Source: Candidatus Bipolaricaulota bacterium
Lineage (GTDB): Bacteria; Bipolaricaulota; Bipolaricaulia; RBG-16-55-9
Length of the DNA: 7,419 bases
Direction: 5' to 3'
Assembly (NCBI GenBank): GCA_027021605.1
Contig: JALUUA010000246.1
Location: forward strand, 1 to 7,419
The translations under genes and the position numbers were made by a program. The notes under the pieces were generated by a model. It was not told where the DNA came from. It worked only from the letters and a program-made list of their open reading frames with translations, and searched no databases. This document shows positions 6,953 through 7,419 of the stretch, one piece after another; positions within the stretch are counted from its first letter, which is position 1; every line of letters starts with the position of its first letter.

Positions 6953-7070
6953 AGGCAGCGACCTACTCTCCCGTGCCGTCTCCAGCACAGTACCATCGGC
7001 CCTGGAGGGCTTAACTGCCGGGTTCGGAATGGGACCGGGTGTTTCCCCTCCGGCATCGGGCCACCTGAGC
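6948..7070 (-). rRNA. rrf: 5S ribosomal RNA
   Basis: The minus strand reads a bacterial 5S. The 5' side of helix I is GCTCAGGTGGCC, followed by GGAGGGGAAACACCCGGTCC, CCATTCCGAACCCGG (loop C with CGAAC), GTTAAGCCCTCCAG, GATGGTACTGT, GGGAGAGTAGGTCGC and the 3' helix strand GCTGCCTGGGCC. The ends were set by alignment to E. coli 5S and by helix I pairing, so each may be off by a few bases; about 123 nt is normal. It follows 16S directly, without 23S. It is convergent with the CoA-transferase gene, whose stop is 62 bp away. Confidence 0.95.

Positions 7071-7419
<349 letters not shown>

Noticed and set aside
5971..7056. 361-codon frame on the minus strand opposite the CoA-transferase and running through 5S
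   Set aside because: It starts inside the 5S rRNA gene and mirrors the CoA-transferase; it shows no recognisable domain.

Overview
The window is GC-rich bacterial chromosome (by eye about two thirds G+C) and looks ordinary at first: one partial and five complete protein genes, plus the end of an rRNA transcription unit. Bacterial affiliation is shown by the 16S 3' end with a canonical anti-Shine-Dalgarno sequence, a bacterial 5S rRNA and a consensus -35/extended -10 promoter. Purine-rich intergenic leaders, GC-rich rRNA helices and Arg/Glu/Ala-rich proteins suggest a thermophile from a poorly sampled lineage (Acetothermia/Bipolaricaulota- or Chloroflexota-like). That placement is inference; the 16S fragment could settle it.

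Layout, left to right. (1) 1-729 (+) is the 3' part of thiI, the tRNA 4-thiouridine/thiazole sulfurtransferase, with its C-terminal rhodanese domain. (2) A strong hairpin at 769-800 separates it from a convergent gene. (3) 838-2109 (-) encodes a secreted protein of seven FG-GAP/VCBS repeats, probably a closed seven-bladed calcium-binding propeller. It has a near-perfect Shine-Dalgarno sequence that could be sequestered in a small hairpin. (4) A divergent intergenic region (2110-2384) holds a recognisable + strand promoter and an 84-nt leader. (5) The + strand then carries an unrecognised Trp-rich 81-residue protein, ribulose-phosphate 3-epimerase (rpe), a DehI-family (2-haloacid dehalogenase fold) protein, an alanine dehydrogenase/transhydrogenase-family oxidoreductase and an acetyl-CoA hydrolase/transferase. 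The last three are packed with a 10-nt gap and a short overlap, so they form a tight operon. (6) Convergent to it on the minus strand are 5S rRNA (6948-7070) and the 3' end of 16S rRNA (7195-7419).

The most notable observation is the rRNA order. Reading the minus strand, 16S is followed after only about 124 nt by 5S and then by T tracts, with no 23S between or immediately after. Second are substitutions at normally conserved active-site positions: Gly for the substrate-binding Lys in the alanine dehydrogenase homologue, and Gln for a metal-ligand His in the epimerase. The DehI-like / AlaDH-like / CoA-transferase operon may therefore act on a 2-substituted carboxylic acid other than plain alanine; that idea is inferred from context.
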